In this document: in pieces, positions 10,690 through 22,619 of the stretch
How the letters are laid out: each line of letters begins with the position of its first letter
Numbering within the stretch: position 1 is the first letter of the stretch
NCBI GenBank assembly: GCA_963921195.1
Contig: OY992541.1
Coordinates: 15,806,012 to 15,870,011 of the forward strand
From: Pegoplata infirma
Lineage: Eukaryota; Arthropoda; Insecta; Diptera; Anthomyiidae
Direction: 5' to 3'
Length of the DNA: 64,000 bases
Notes under the pieces: generated by a model
Told to the model about the DNA's origin: nothing
The model's input: the letters and a program-made list of their open reading frames with translations, nothing else
The model's database searches: none
Made by a program: the position numbers and the translations under genes

Positions 10690-11595
10690 CGGCATTTTTT
10701 TTTGACCCAAATGCGCACGAATATCACACCGTGCATAGTTAGGACTACATGCTATGTATTTTTTGCTTCCTTAAGGGCTTCAAAAGAAGTTAAAATATTA
10801 TTTTACTTTCAATTCTCCGCCCACAGTCCAAAAATTAAAAATTCGACTACTTCAGGATATGCTTCATCGATAGGACTATATGCTAATAAATTTTCAGCTT
10901 CCTAAGTCATTAGAGGACTTTTAAATAAGGAAAAATGTAAATATTCATCTTCATAGATCATTGGGGGGTCTTCAAATAAGTTAAAATATTAAAAAACACA
11001 ATTTTGCCACGCCCCTTTTTTCTTTTAATTCTCCTTCCACAGTCTAAACAATTTAAATCCGATTACTTCAGCATATACTCCGTTGTTAGAACTACATATA
11101 TGCTATGCAATTTTCAGCTTATACTGAAAACAGCATATACTCCATTGTTAGAACTATATGCTATGCAATTTTCAGCTTCCTTAGCCATTTGGGGGCTTCA
11201 AAAGAAGTAAAAATGTTAAAAAATCCCAATTTTGACACGCCCCTTTTTCGTCTCAATTTTCCATCTACAATCCAAAAATTCAAAATCCGACTAATCCAGG
11301 ATATGCGCCATCGTTAGGACTATATTCTGGAAAATTTTCAGCTTCCTAGGTCATTAGGGGGCTTTAAATTAAGCAAAAATGTCAAAAAATTTAATTTTGC
11401 CACGCCCACTTTTCCGCTAATTTCTCCGCCCACTGGCCAAAACTCGAAAATCCGGCTACGTTAGGATCTGCCTCAGGTGTTTTACTATATGCATGCCAAT
11501 TTTCAGCTTTGTAGCTCATCAGTTGGCTTCAAAAAGCTCTGGATAGACAAAAAAAAAGAGGAACACACAAATAGGGAAATTATATATATAGAAGA
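10690..11595 (-). mobile_element. Helitron-like 5' region with tandem repeats
   Basis: Read on the minus strand it starts TCTTCTATATATATAATTT after an A (11595), a Helitron-style 5' end. It contains about five units sharing CCAAAAATTCAAAATCCGACT, GGACTATATGCTATGCAATTTT-like and CAGCTTCCTAGTCATTAGGGG-like words (spelled with variations). A CTAG-type 3' end was not found, so its left boundary is uncertain. The open frames 10702-11317 are by-products of these repeats. Confidence 0.5.
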
Positions 11596-11604
11596 TTATT
11601 ATTA

Positions 11605-12177
11605 CACTGTTCAACACAAAAAAAAATTACAAGGTCAGACCAAAAAAATGTGATAGAAGAGACAACAAAAATATACGTGTATCAGCGTTTTGAAAGTTTA
11701 CATCTGGGTTTCATTTTAGGGGGAGGTAAAGTTTCCCCCCATTTGCAAATGTTTTATTGTCAATCGTCATTGAATATCAAGTAAAGCTTACGTTTAAAGT
11801 ATATGGTGTGTTCAGAAAATTTATTTATGTAAAATGCTACGGAGAACATTTTTGTAGAATTAATAACTCCTCAATTTAAGGGTCCTTTTTGTCCTTCTTT
11901 TCAAAAAGAGCAAAAAACACCATTAAAACAGGGATTTAAGGGGTTTATATGTTCGGCAAAAATATTCGCCGTGAAATTTTACTATAAGTTCTTGAATACA
12001 CTAAAACGGAAAACTCAACCAGAAAGTCTGAAATAAGATTCAACAAAAGAGAGCTTAGGGTTAATTTCGTATTTATTAAGAAAATCGAGTAAAGCTTATT
12101 TTTTTTTTGTCTCTTCTATCAAATTTTTTTGGTCTGACCTTGTAATTTTGGAAAAAGTTTGATTTTGTTGAACAGTG
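11605..12177. mobile_element. 573-bp MITE with CACTGTTCAACA ends
   Basis: Inverted ends CACTGTTCAACA (left) and TGTTGAACAGTG (right) extend into a long imperfect inverted block: TACAAGGTCAGACCAAAAAA near 11629 against its complement near 12124-12143, both with an AGAAGAGACA partner. A 9-bp direct repeat TTATTATTA flanks it (11596-11604, 12178-12186), but the site is an ATT microsatellite, so the true duplication length is ambiguous. Non-coding. Confidence 0.7.
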
Positions 12178-12186
12178 TTATTATTA

Positions 12187-12464
12187 TTATTATTGTTTTT
12201 ATTAATATTATAACCCTAACTGATTTCAAAATAATGAAAGAGCATCCACCAAAGCTTTTCATATTAATCGCCATTATCAAACACTTAAGCTACCAAGGAG
12301 AATTTCAAAATTATATCTGACACGTTTTTCGGATTTAACAAGTTGATGAAATGCCTGGCGTACACATAGCGTTCTTACTAAAGAAGACATAACGCAGCAC
12401 GTCTGCTTGTGTTATTCAGACATATGTACCAGTTACAAGCAAAACGAAGAAGAAAATTTCTTCT
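12187..12464. other. No gene seen
   Basis: Moderately complex sequence between two elements. No repeat terminus, RNA gene or convincing coding frame. Confidence 0.4.
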
Positions 12465-12717
12465 ATCTGTAGCAGGGATGATAAAGTCAGTACAATTGTA
12501 ATTTTTTCTGTACAATTCGGAGGCTAAAAGTACGGCAGTGCTCTACTGACTGATTTAGTACAATTTAAAAATTTTCTCAATCACAAATTTAATGTGGCAA
12601 TTGTTAGGTATAAATCGTCAAAAAAACTACAAACTTTGTTGAAAAATCGTCAAAATCAGCACCATATTTTCAAAAGTCAACAAAATATTTTTTTTTCATT
12701 GTTTTTTCTGTTAGTAC

Positions 12718-13446
12718 TATTGTTTGGGGTCCAGGAATTTCCGGGTTGGATTTCCCGGGAAAAGACTGACGGGAATTCCCGGGAATTTTTTTAATTTATC
12801 CCGGGAGATCCGGGAATTTTATAAAATAAACCATTTTACATAAAAAACGTTTATTTTAATTTAATTTTCAATATTTTTTTTATATACAGGTACAATTACA
12901 TTTGCTATTTTTGTAGTTTTTCTTTTTGGAAGAACAGTGCAAATATATATTCATAGGAAAACTGACCAAGTGTAAAAAGTATGACAATATCATGAAAAAA
13001 CTTAAACAGTCAAAAAATATACGTCGGTTAATGATAATTTTGCTAAGACTCTCAAAAAAATATAAAAATTTTGAACCTAGAATTTACATTTCCAGAACAA
13101 ATATTAAAAGTGCTGCCAACTATATTAGTTTTTGCTCGAATAACGCAGTTTTAAAGTTTTTTGCGATTTTTAGCAATTTGTTGCGATTTTTTGTGGGGGA
13201 AAAAGTTGCAATATTTTTTTTGTTTTGTTTTATTGTATTTCGGGATTTTTAACTTTTATTTTTGATTTTCTATGTTTTAATTACTTGTTTATCTGTAATG
13301 AAACTGTTTTTAATAAAAAGTTGGTAAAATTTTAATGTTTTTTATAATTTATATTAATAATGAAAATTTCCCGGGATTCCTGGGAAATAAATTATTTTTT
13401 TCCCGTTTCCCGGGAAATTGAAAAGTCCGGGAATTCCCAAACACTA
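12718..13446 (+). mobile_element. Complete CCCGGG-rich hAT-type element
   Basis: Ends TATTGTTTGGG (left) and the complement of TAGTGTTTGGG (right) lie inside a perfect 8-bp duplication GTTAGTAC (12710-12717, 13447-13454). Both subterminal zones are clusters of CCCGGGAATTCCCGG-type palindromes. The 108-residue frame at 12926-13252 has no recognisable domain and is not preserved in the copy at 470-1114, so it is probably not a gene. Confidence 0.85.
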
Positions 13447-13488
13447 GTTAGTACAGATTGAGCACGGGTTCTAAATCTATTGTTATAC

Positions 13489-13885
13489 CAGTGACGGTCC
13501 GTGAAGTTGTCACTGGGTGTTCTCTACTTATTTAAAATATAAAAATTATGTATATAAAATACGTTTTTCTGGACGTAACACGTTCCCGTGATACATAAAG
13601 CCTCAGTTTTAATTTTTTTTATGAAGATGCATCCAAAATTAATTTTTGTACTCCATTTATTTGCGAAATAATGTTTTTTGTCAATTGTCGATGTGGTGAG
13701 GCAACAAAATGACAATAAAATAGAATTTTGGCTGCATTTCATTTAAAAATATACAAAACTAGTAACATCCCATCTTTACCTATCTCGGGAATGCATTAGG
13801 TCCAGAAAAACACGAATTTTATACTTAAATTTTCTCTTTTTATAAATTAGAGAACACCCAGTGACAACTTCGCGGACCGTCACTG
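13489..13885. mobile_element. 397-bp hAT MITE, CAGTGACGGTCCG ends
   Basis: Nearly perfect terminal repeats of about 38 bp begin CAGTGACGGTCCGTGAAG (left; GCGAAG at the right). They are flanked by a perfect 8-bp duplication TGTTATAC (13481-13488, 13886-13893). The short minus frame inside is not recognisable. Confidence 0.9.
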
Positions 13886-14645
13886 TGTTATACCCTACAC
13901 CACTCTGCACTACATTAAGTTTGATGTTTCTCACATTAAGTTTGATGTTTCTCACTACGAAATATTGAACCTAGATCCACTTTTTAGCATAACGATCGAC
14001 TCAGAATCAGTAGTTTGACCGATTTCCGTCCTTCTGTCTGTCCATGTAAACAGTGTAAGCATGATACAACTCGTAATTTTTGATGAATTTACCTATAATT
14101 TGAAACTAAAGCTCCCACGGTGGGGTTGAACAAGTTTAATTAAAAGTTCGTTGCATATAAAATTTTATTGCAGATTATATTAGTTGGTGTAAGTGTAACA
14201 TATGAAGGTTGATATCCCGAATCTACATCCTTTACCAAAATTTTCTATGACGTCTCAATTTTGAGAAAATCGCGTTTTAAAAAATAAAAAAATTGAGATT
14301 TCGTAATTTTTAACACCGAGTAGCTAGGGACTTCGTTAAAGGCTTAAATTAAAGCTTGTAGTTTTGTCTTCAAACTAGATTTGTTTTGAATTTTAAACCT
14401 GTTTTTATTTATGGTAATTTTTTTAAACACCCTTTTTTCTTTATATTCAATGAAAATTACAACTGTTTACTACTCTATTAATGGGGGTTTTCTAAAATTT
14501 GATTATTATAATAAGTGCTATTCATTAGCAACCCAGAATTTTATTATAGATACCAAAAATTTCAACTCTAAGCTTTATCAACTTTTAGTTGTTCTAATAC
14601 AATTTAATTTGAAATTTGAATTTAGACAACAAAATGTTATAAGCC

Positions 14646-14735
14646 CTATGGGTAAGGTGTATGGGTAAGGTGTTGGTTTTGATATTTTGTTTTTTTGGGG
14701 GCATGGGTTCAAATCCCACCCATTTCTAACAAATA
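14646..14735 (+). other. tRNA-like sequence, degenerate
   Basis: GGTGTATGGGTAAGGTGTTGG resembles an A-box region, and GGGTTCAAATCCCACCC forms a near-perfect T arm with a B box. The anticodon region is T-rich and unpaired, so this is a tRNA-derived module rather than a functional tRNA. Confidence 0.5.
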
Positions 14736-15917
14736 TTTTTTTTGCCAATTTTTGTTTTTTTAATACAAATATTATAATGCAGTTTTTTTAATTTTCAAAT
14801 TTCACCATTTTTAAAAGATGCAAAAAAATTCGATTATTGCTTCTTTTTTTCTGAAATTATTATTATTGTATGGTTTTAATTGGCTCCTTCTCTTGCAAAA
14901 AAATACATTATAATTGTCTTTAGAGGAAAAAAAATATTTTTTTTTATAACAACACTTTTTTGCATGCAAAAAAAGTTGCAATAATGTTTTTAATAATATG
15001 TTTCTTATTTTTGACTACAGTAATGCGTATTTTGACCAATTGCGACCAAATACGGAATTTTGACGAAAACAAATTGTTGGATTCTTGTTATAAATGAAAA
15101 AATATTGTTATAGATGACAAAATATTGTTGTGTACTTTTCAGTCTATAACAAATCTTATTATTATCTGGAAAGTTAAAAATAATTTTTGTTTGCATGAAA
15201 AATTACAATTTTATCATAATTTATTAAAGCAAACAGTATAATTGCAAAAAATTCGCAATATATACATATTATTAAAAAAAATATTTTTTTTTTGCCTCTA
15301 AAGATAATTATAATGTTTTTTTGCAAGAAAAGGAAAAAAATGCAAAAATCTAATTTTTTTGCATCTTTTAAAAATTGCGAAATTTGAAAATTAAAAATAC
15401 TGCATTAAAATATTTGTAATAAAAAAAATTGCAAAAGAAAATTAAGAAAAACAGGTTTAAAATTTAAAACAAATCTAGTTTGAAGACAAAACTACAAGCT
15501 TTAATATAAGCCTTTAACGAAGTCCCTAGCTAGTCGGTGTCGTTTTTTACAGGGGGTTACAAATGACAAAATCTCGATTTTTTATTTTTTAATACGCGAC
15601 CCAATTAGAAATGTCTTTTAGACATCCCAAAGACTGCCTTATGACAATGTCAGTGTACCTGCTGACTGAAAAATCTCTGACCATACAAAAAACCTCATGA
15701 CACCTCGTGACTTTTTCAAGTATTTTGTCAAAATTCCTCGCCGACAAGTATGCAGGTAGTCAATAGTGCTGACTACATTATGACATGTACATAGTTCGTC
15801 TGAGATCGTTCAAAAATTTAAAAATTTATTAATCACGTCTTTTAATTTATGCTACTTACTATTTTTATATGTCCATTTCATAAATTTAATTTTTTAAAAC
15901 TTACTATTTTAATCTGC

Positions 15918-15990
15918 CTCACTTGGTCCGCGAACTTAGAACCTTCTGTTCACTGGTCTAGCACCTTACCCTTTAGCCAAACTTTGATAA
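15918..15990 (-). other. tRNA-like module
   Basis: On the minus strand TTTGGCTAAAGGGTAAGGTG fits an A box and AAGGTTCTAAGTTCGCGGAC resembles a B-box/T-arm region. Pairing of an acceptor stem is not convincing. Confidence 0.45.
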
Positions 15991-16357
15991 TAAATGTGTT
16001 TATTTAAAAACAAATTTAAATTAATTTATTATTTGAATTGTCCTGTTATATATATTTCGTCACCTGAATTGAAAAATGCTACAATATAAATTTTTCTTCC
16101 TCAAATATAACATTTTTTTAAATATTAATAGGAATTTGGCTTCATCCTATTTAACAAGATTTTGTTAGAGTTATTTAAGCGTATCTTAGTTGTTTTTAAT
16201 ATTATTTATACAAAACAAAAAAAAGAAAATTACGAAAAAAAATATTGCAGGAGCCCTTTACAATTACGGTGACGATATATTTTATTTATTTTGTTTTTGA
16301 CAAATTTGAAAATATTATGATTTCAAAATATATTTTATTATAAACAATTTAAAGTTG

Positions 16358-16442
16358 TGGTTGGCCTAGTTGTCTAGCAGGTTCGACAGCTTACGTGTTG
16401 TAGATTTTTGGCCTTGGTTCAATCCCCGGTCGCGGATTTTTT
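16358..16442 (+). other. tRNA-like module
   Basis: GGTTGGCCTAGTTGTCTAGC (A-box-like) and TTGGTTCAATCCCCGGTC (a match to GGTTCNANNCC) are spaced like a long-variable-arm tRNA, and a T-run follows at 16439. The acceptor stem is degenerate, so it is likely a pseudogene or Pol III module carried by the element. Confidence 0.5.
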
Positions 16443-17959
16443 TTTTATTTTTTTTTATTGTTTTAAGACCAATTCAATTTTATTTTTTTAATTACAAAGA
16501 AAATTAAAAGAGTTTTAAAGGATTAAATAAAATTACATCGATTTTACATCGGAAACATTTTTTTTAGTGACAGGTCGGATTTGCTATATAATTGTCAGCA
16601 TTAAAGGCATGATTTTTCTAAATTGATAAGGCAAAATATATGACAAGTCAGTACATTTATAGAACTTGGGTAGCTCCGACAAAAATTATGACATGTCCTT
16701 AAGTTGTCTTTAGTAAAATGTATTCACTTGCTGACTTCTACCTGATGAATCATTACTGACATTGTCTTAAAGACAAAATTTCTAATTGGGGATTTTCCCA
16801 AAATTGAGACGTCATTGAAACTTCTGGTAAAGGATTAAGATTCAGGACATCAATCTTTATTTATCATATGTTACACTTTAACACAAGATGTACCGTTTTT
16901 CTGTAGCATCCAATAAGATGAAAATCTTGTTATCTCAAAAACCCCACTAACGTTATTTTTTCAAATTGGGCTTAAACTGTTTGTACAGGTGCCAACTAAC
17001 ATAATCTGCAATAAAATTTCATATGCAACGAACTTTTCATTAAACTTGTTCAACTACACCATGCTTCAAATTGGAAAACATCAGTCCATATTTATACCAA
17101 GCCCCAATACAAACGTTCGCTTTAAATTGTACTTAAATCACTATAATACCTGTATTATATTACATGTCCGTTCGAAACTTGGCAGGTGAACGTATTATGT
17201 ATCCATTATAAATTTTAAAGAAATCGGATTTTTACATAACTTTCTAAAATTTCATAAAAATAGGAAATATTTTATTAAAATTTTGTTTGTAGGTGTTAAA
17301 CGTTTTCTTTGGTAAACTAGCCAAGTCCAATTTTATTTTTTGGACATATATAGCTCATATAAAAATTTTGCACGATATATTAAGTTAAATCGGTCTATTG
17401 GCAACTAATATAGAAGCCCATTTTGCTCAAATTTGGTTTGTGTGTGTTTTCCACATTTATTTAAGGTCTTACTAAAGATAGATCGAATCGGTCCATGTGT
17501 GGACGTAGGACCCATTTTCCGGAAGCACTGGTGTAGGGAATTATATACTTATTTAAAAACTTTGTTAGTACAATGAGGGCGGAAAAAGTACACTTTTCTA
17601 GTAAAGTCAGTACAATCTTGAAAATGTCATTTATCATCCCTGATCTGTAGTAGCATCAGACAACCTCTCATGTATTCAACTCGTGCCAGTATAGTTTGCA
17701 TCGTCCTTTTTTTAAACCTTATTTCCTTTTATATGTATGTCGTCATTTCGTGTATGAGCAACAGCGTTGCCAATTCGAAATTCCTTTTGCGTGTGACAAA
17801 CATTTCATGCCGTCTTGATTAAGGTGACGAATCAGGTTTTGTAGAATGTGTGAAAGATTTTCATTTATTTATTACATATTTTAATAAATTGCTTAAATGT
17901 TTTTTCCCCCTAAATTGACTCATCGTTTTACGGGGGATGTTTTTACATGGTCATTAGGA

Positions 17960-18600
17960 TTATTATATATTATCTTCTGAACTAATAGTCCTAGAGACTT
18001 GAAATTTGGACTATAGGATCCTCTAACCGAAATAATATTCCAAAAAATGTTTTTTTGGAATGTTTGGAATTTTTGAAAATTCCGCCTCCAAGGGGGAAAT
18101 AGGGCAAATCGGTAATTTTTTTTTCTTCTAAACTAATGGTCCCAGAAACGTGAAATTTGGACTCTAGGATCCTCTCGCGGAAATGAAATTCCGAAAAAAA
18201 AATATTTTGAAAATTCCGCCCCTCCAAGGGGGGAAAAAGGGGGAAATAGGGCAAATTGTTGCATTATTTATCTTCTAAAAAAATAGTCCCAGAAACTTAA
18301 AATTTTGACTTTAGGATCCTCTCGCGGAAATAACATTTTGAAAAATTTACTTTTTTGAAAATTCCGGATTTAAGGGGGCAATAGGGGGGAAAATATGGCA
18401 GTTTGGTAAATTTTGAACTAATGGTCCTATAAATTTGAAATTTGGACTTAAAGATATTCTAGCGAAAATAATATTCTGAAGAAAGTACTTTTTTACAAAA
18501 TCAGCTTCTAAGGGCGTGTGTGAAACGGTAGCAAAGGATGCTTGTCGGTAAATTTTTGACACTATTGAGGCGAATAAAATTTCACTAGCCCATTGACATT
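17960..18600 (+). mobile_element. Helitron-derived repeat fragment
   Basis: Four units share AGAAACTTAAAATTTGGACT-like, TAGGATCCTCTCGCGGAAAT and GGAATTTTTGAAAATTCCGC-like words with the tandem repeats of the Helitron at 6236. No termini are visible. The 87- and 71-residue minus frames here are repeat by-products. Confidence 0.55.
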
Positions 18601-19206
18601 CGAATAGAAATTTTTGAAATACAAAAAAACTAAATGAAAATTCAAAATTTTAAAGTTTCAGAAATAACAAAATAAAAATAATAAAAAAACGAAAAATACA
18701 AACATGCATATGAAGTGCCAACAATTTAAAAAGTCGGGCATGCTATTGCCTTCCCGTTTGGATTTGGACTGGACCCAACCTATGTGAAATTAACATTTAT
18801 TTTTATAATTTATGCAGATTTTTTAAATTAAGGTCAATAAAAACATTCATTGATTGAAGCACCAATAAATTGTAAGATCCATAGTAAAAAAGTTTTGATA
18901 TAATGATATATAATTTGATACAATCATATTAAATTATATATGACTTTTTATATGTTCAGATCTAATTTTATCCAAGATTTATTGCGGATCCATTTTCTTA
19001 TCTGAGGTTATACATAACCTGACCAACTGTTTTTGTCTGAAAAGCGGGATGGAAAGTTTGAAAAAGCGGGATATTGGTCTAAAAAGCGGGACTTTTTTAT
19101 ATCCTCCACTTAGCGTTGAACACACCTCGAAAGACACTGATAAGCCACAAAAATAATTTTCAAAATATTTTTGTCACTTCAAAAAAATTGAACACTCAAA
19201 AAAATT
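18601..19206. other. No gene; remnant repeats
   Basis: GCGGGAT words at 19040-19095 resemble the interior of the TAGGGTTRCCAGA hAT-type element and suggest an old fragment. Otherwise AT-rich with no recognisable feature. Confidence 0.4.
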
Positions 19207-19863
19207 TACCCGAGTAAAAAGGAATTTATATAAATGTATATTATTTTATATGTTTTTATAAAACCATATAAAACTATATGAGTCAAAGTATAAAATTATA
19301 TCTCACTTTGAAATTTTCCAATTTTTTTAAATGATGTCACATAAAATCATATCTAATTATATTGTTCATAATATATTAATATAAATGGTAGATGTAATCA
19401 TACGTTGCACATAAAACTTAATCCGATTTCATACATTATTATACGTGACTTTATATATAATTATGTATAGGACTTTACTAAACAAAAAATCCAGTATCAA
19501 TTTATGTATAATTATATATGACTAATATAATACCATTTAAAACTATATATGGTTCCATACTAAAAAAATTTCCAACAAATATAATAGATATAATTATATG
19601 TGTCTTAAACGATAACATATCTGTGTTTGTATGGTACTATATATACGCAAATTTCGTCTAAACTCAATATATATTTATAAATGGTCGCATATGTAATGGA
19701 ATATATATTTTGATATAATCATGTATATAAAAAATATTTTTTTGACCAAACAACTAGCTATATATAATTATATATGCCAGTATTTCAAAATTTATTTTTG
19801 TGTGTCAACATATATGGTTATACAAAACTTTTTATTGGATCATATAAGATTACATATGATTTT

Positions 19864-19897
19864 TGGGAACCCGAGTTCGATTCCCGGCCCAGTCGAG
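19864..19897 (+). other. tRNA 3'-half-like module
   Basis: GGGAACCCGAGTTCGATTCC followed by CGGCCCAGTCGAG contains a strong T-arm/B-box match. It occurs at the same place in the copies near 24050 and 26530 (minus), and twice more in shortened form in each copy. No A box was found upstream. Confidence 0.55.
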
Positions 19898-20782
19898 AAA
19901 AAAAAGTTTTTTTTTTTATTTTTTTTAAATAGAAAACACTTTTTTAATGCATTTAATTTTTTTAGAACTCAAAAATTTTAATTTTTGGAATTTTTGCAAT
20001 CATTTTTAAAAAATTATTTTTCTTTTATATAGTTATATATAACTATATCTGATTTATTATAAAATTATCTATAATTTTTAGGAACCCGAGTTCGATTCCA
20101 GAAAAAAAAATATATTTTTTTTATTTTTTTTAAATAGAAAACACTTTTTTATTGCATTTATTTTTTTTAGAACTAAAAATTTTTTTTTTTTTTGAATTTT
20201 TGCAAATCATTTTTAAAAAATGATATTGCTTTTATATAGTTATATATAACTATATTTAATTTGTTATAAAATTATCTATCATTTTTGGGAACCCGAGTTC
20301 GATTCCAGAAAAAAATATATTTTTTTATTTTTTTTTAAATAGAAAACAATTTTTTATTGCATTTGTTTTTTTAGAACTTAAAAAATTTTACTTTTTGAAT
20401 TTTTGCAATCATTTTTAAAAATTTATATTGCATTTATATAGTTAATAATAGCTATATTTGGTTTAAATTATCAAATTATCAATGATTTTTGGAACTCGAT
20501 CTCAAATCTAATTCTGATTTCCTGATTCCATGAAAAATTTCAAACTTATAAGCCAAAGTCTTATTTCACTTTGGAAGCCTATGACTTGAAAATAAGGCAT
20601 ATCGCTACAGTAAAATTATTGTTTAAGCTTACCATGGAAGCCCCTAATAGCGCTGTACGTCATTCCAAATTTTTTTTTTTTGCAAATTTTATCAAAAATT
20701 TTCTAAGTCTTTTTGAAAATTGTGTACAAGTGAATAACATATTTAATTGGATATAATCATATATTACTATATGTTAGATCAA

Positions 20783-22338
20783 TCTATACTAATATTATAA
20801 AGAGGTAATGTTTGTATGTTTTTTTGTTTGTTTGTTTGTAGAAAGTAATCTCCGGAACTACTCATCCGATTTCATAAAAGTTTTCAGCAATATTTAGAGC
20901 GTTCCTCCGGGACGGACATAGGCTAGGTTTCATCGACCTCGCCCACTTCTAAGGCCACTTTTAGCCAAAAAACATAAAATTTAAAAATCTCCAAAATTAC
21001 TAAACCGATTTCAAAATTTTTTTTTACCAATATATACCTGGAATGGTCCTTCATGGTGGACATATAATGAGTTTCATCGACCACGCCCACTTCTACGCCC
21101 ACTTTTGGCAAAAAACTTAAAATTTAAATATCTATGAGACTACTCATCTGATTTCAAAAATGTTTTCACCAATATTTAGAGTGTTCCTACAGGGTGGACA
21201 TAGGCTAGGATTCATCGACCACGCCCACTTCTTCGCCTACTTTTTGGCCATAAAACCTAAAATTTAAAAATCTCCAAAGTTACTCATCCGATTTCCAAAA
21301 TGGTTTCATTGACCACGCCCATTTCTACCCGTACGAAACTACTTATTCGATTTTAAAAAATTTGTTCTCCAATATTAAGAATGGTCCTACGGTTCATCGA
21401 CGTAAAATTTTAAAATATACGAAACTTTTTATGATATTTCAAAAATGAGTTCACAAATATTTAGAATTCTCCTTCAGGGGGAGTTAGGCTAGGTTTCATT
21501 TTAAAGATCAGTTTGGGTCAAAAGACTTCAAATTTAAAAACCTCGGATACTACTCATCCTATTTCAAAACATTTTGAAAAATGTCCCTTATGGAAATTCC
21601 GATTTTAATGGAACAAATAGACGCAAAGTAATAGACTTTGTAACCTTTTCTATCTTGTGAAAAATTGGTCATAGAAACTTGAAATGTGTGATCCTCTAGC
21701 CCAAAAAATCATTCTCAAAAAGTGCCTTCTGGAAATTTAAATTTTAATGGGGTTATAAGGGTAAATTATTGTACTGTCGTACTTTTACTATCCCCTGCAT
21801 TCCTCCAGAAGAATTAACAATAAAGAAAAGGACATATTTGGAAAGTTTTTAAGGGTTAAAAGGAGTAAACAATTGGTTAAGGTAGGGTAATATGGTACTT
21901 TTTATATCAGTTGGGACAACGACCCTAATATATTCTTATTTCTTTAACACATGTTATACAGAAAGGAATGCAGCCTACATTGAACGAAATGAATTTAAAT
22001 TCAATGAATTGAAATCAATAGAATAGGGGACGAAATGGAATAGAATGGGGAACGAAATGGAATGATACGGGAATGAAATGATTTCAATAATAACTACACA
22101 AGGGCTCGAAAATTTTCAAGAAATTTTTTACCGGAACGAACATAATTCCGGGCTAAACGGGGCTGTTTGAATTTTATTGTTTGTTCTAAATAGTTTTTAT
22201 AAAAGACTTCAACGATAAAAACTTAATAAAATAAAGATTCTGCAGGGGACATTTTTAGAAATGGGGACTCTAATCCTGATCCTTCTTAAATACCGTATTT
22301 ATTATTACCGGTGACAAAGTTCCGGGTGGGCCTGCTAG
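20783..22338 (+). mobile_element. Non-autonomous Helitron with proven empty site
   Basis: It starts TCTATACTAATATTATAAAGAG and ends CCGGTGACAAAGTTCCGGG...CCTGCTAG. It lies between A and T with no duplication. The paralogous copy at 24943-24965 has the uninterrupted sequence AGATCAATTTGATATAAT, so both ends are defined to the base. The interior has tandem units with GTGGACATAGGCTAGG, TTCATCGACCACGCCCACTT and TTTTGGCCAAAAAAC-like words, shared with 27982-29795. Confidence 0.9.
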
Positions 22339-22404
22339 TTTGATATAATTAGATACGATCAATTTATTTAAAACTAAGTCTTTTAAAGTTGTTATTTGCT
22401 AACA

Positions 22405-22480
22405 ACGTCCGCTGGTCTAGAGGGTAGAGATTGCGATTACAAAACGGAAGACTTTTGGTTCTAATCTCCGTCCGTTCGAA
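22405..22480 (+). other. tRNA-like module in CCCGAGT element
   Basis: TGGTCTAGAGGGTAGAG matches the A-box consensus. GGTTCTAATCTCC (GGTTCTAATCCCC in the other two copies) matches the B box. A short ACGTCCG/CGTCCGT end region and a following T-run suit Pol III transcription. The full cloverleaf is imperfect. Confidence 0.55.
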
Positions 22481-22619
22481 GTTTTTTTTTTTTTTTTATT
22501 TATTTTCAGTTTGACATTATTATATCTAAAAATAAATCTAAAAACAGAAACATTTTTTGGATAAAAATGTATCCAATAATTTTTTTATAAAATCAAGATA
22601 TCAGATATTATAAGATAAC

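Larger units (their letters stand above)
15600..16790. mobile_element. CCCAATTAG-ended element with 2-bp duplication
   Basis: Inverted ends CCCAATTAGAAAT followed by GTCTTT-type sequence at both sides are flanked by GA (15598-15599, 16791-16792). The other arm of the surrounding palindrome (about 14266-14290, complement) shows the empty site with one GA, which confirms both boundaries and the 2-bp duplication. It contains two tRNA-like units in opposite orientation. No coding frame. Confidence 0.8.
14096..17075. repeat. Three-kilobase palindrome (foldback)
   Basis: The left arm runs from TTGAACAAGTTTAATTAAAAG to about 14960; the right arm runs from about 15290 to AACTTGTTCAACT near 17060. 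Matched blocks include GTAGTTTTGTCTTCAAACTA (14358) with its complement near 15475, and GACGTCTCAATTTTGAGAAA (14250) with its complement near 16805. The right arm is interrupted by 15600-16790. The left arm has about 300 extra bases around 14410-14740, including a tRNA-like T arm. Confidence 0.75.
12473..17642. mobile_element. Large hAT-type composite, CAGGGATGATAAA ends
   Basis: Termini CAGGGATGATAAAG (left) and the complement of CAGGGATGATAAAT (right) are flanked by a perfect 8-bp duplication ATCTGTAG (12465-12472, 17643-17650), which fits the hAT target pattern nTnnnnAn. AGTCAGTACAAT occurs near both ends. The 5170-bp interior holds nested elements: 12718-13446, 13489-13885, the palindrome 14096-17075 and 15600-16790. 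No transposase remains. The uninserted element would be small. Confidence 0.85.

Noticed and set aside
14411..14668. 85-codon frame in the palindrome
   Set aside because: It lies in the unmatched part of one arm, shows no known motif and has AT-driven composition.
22405..22480. Functional tRNA gene
   Set aside because: A and B boxes are good but acceptor and anticodon stems do not pair well, and the unit recurs inside each transposon copy.
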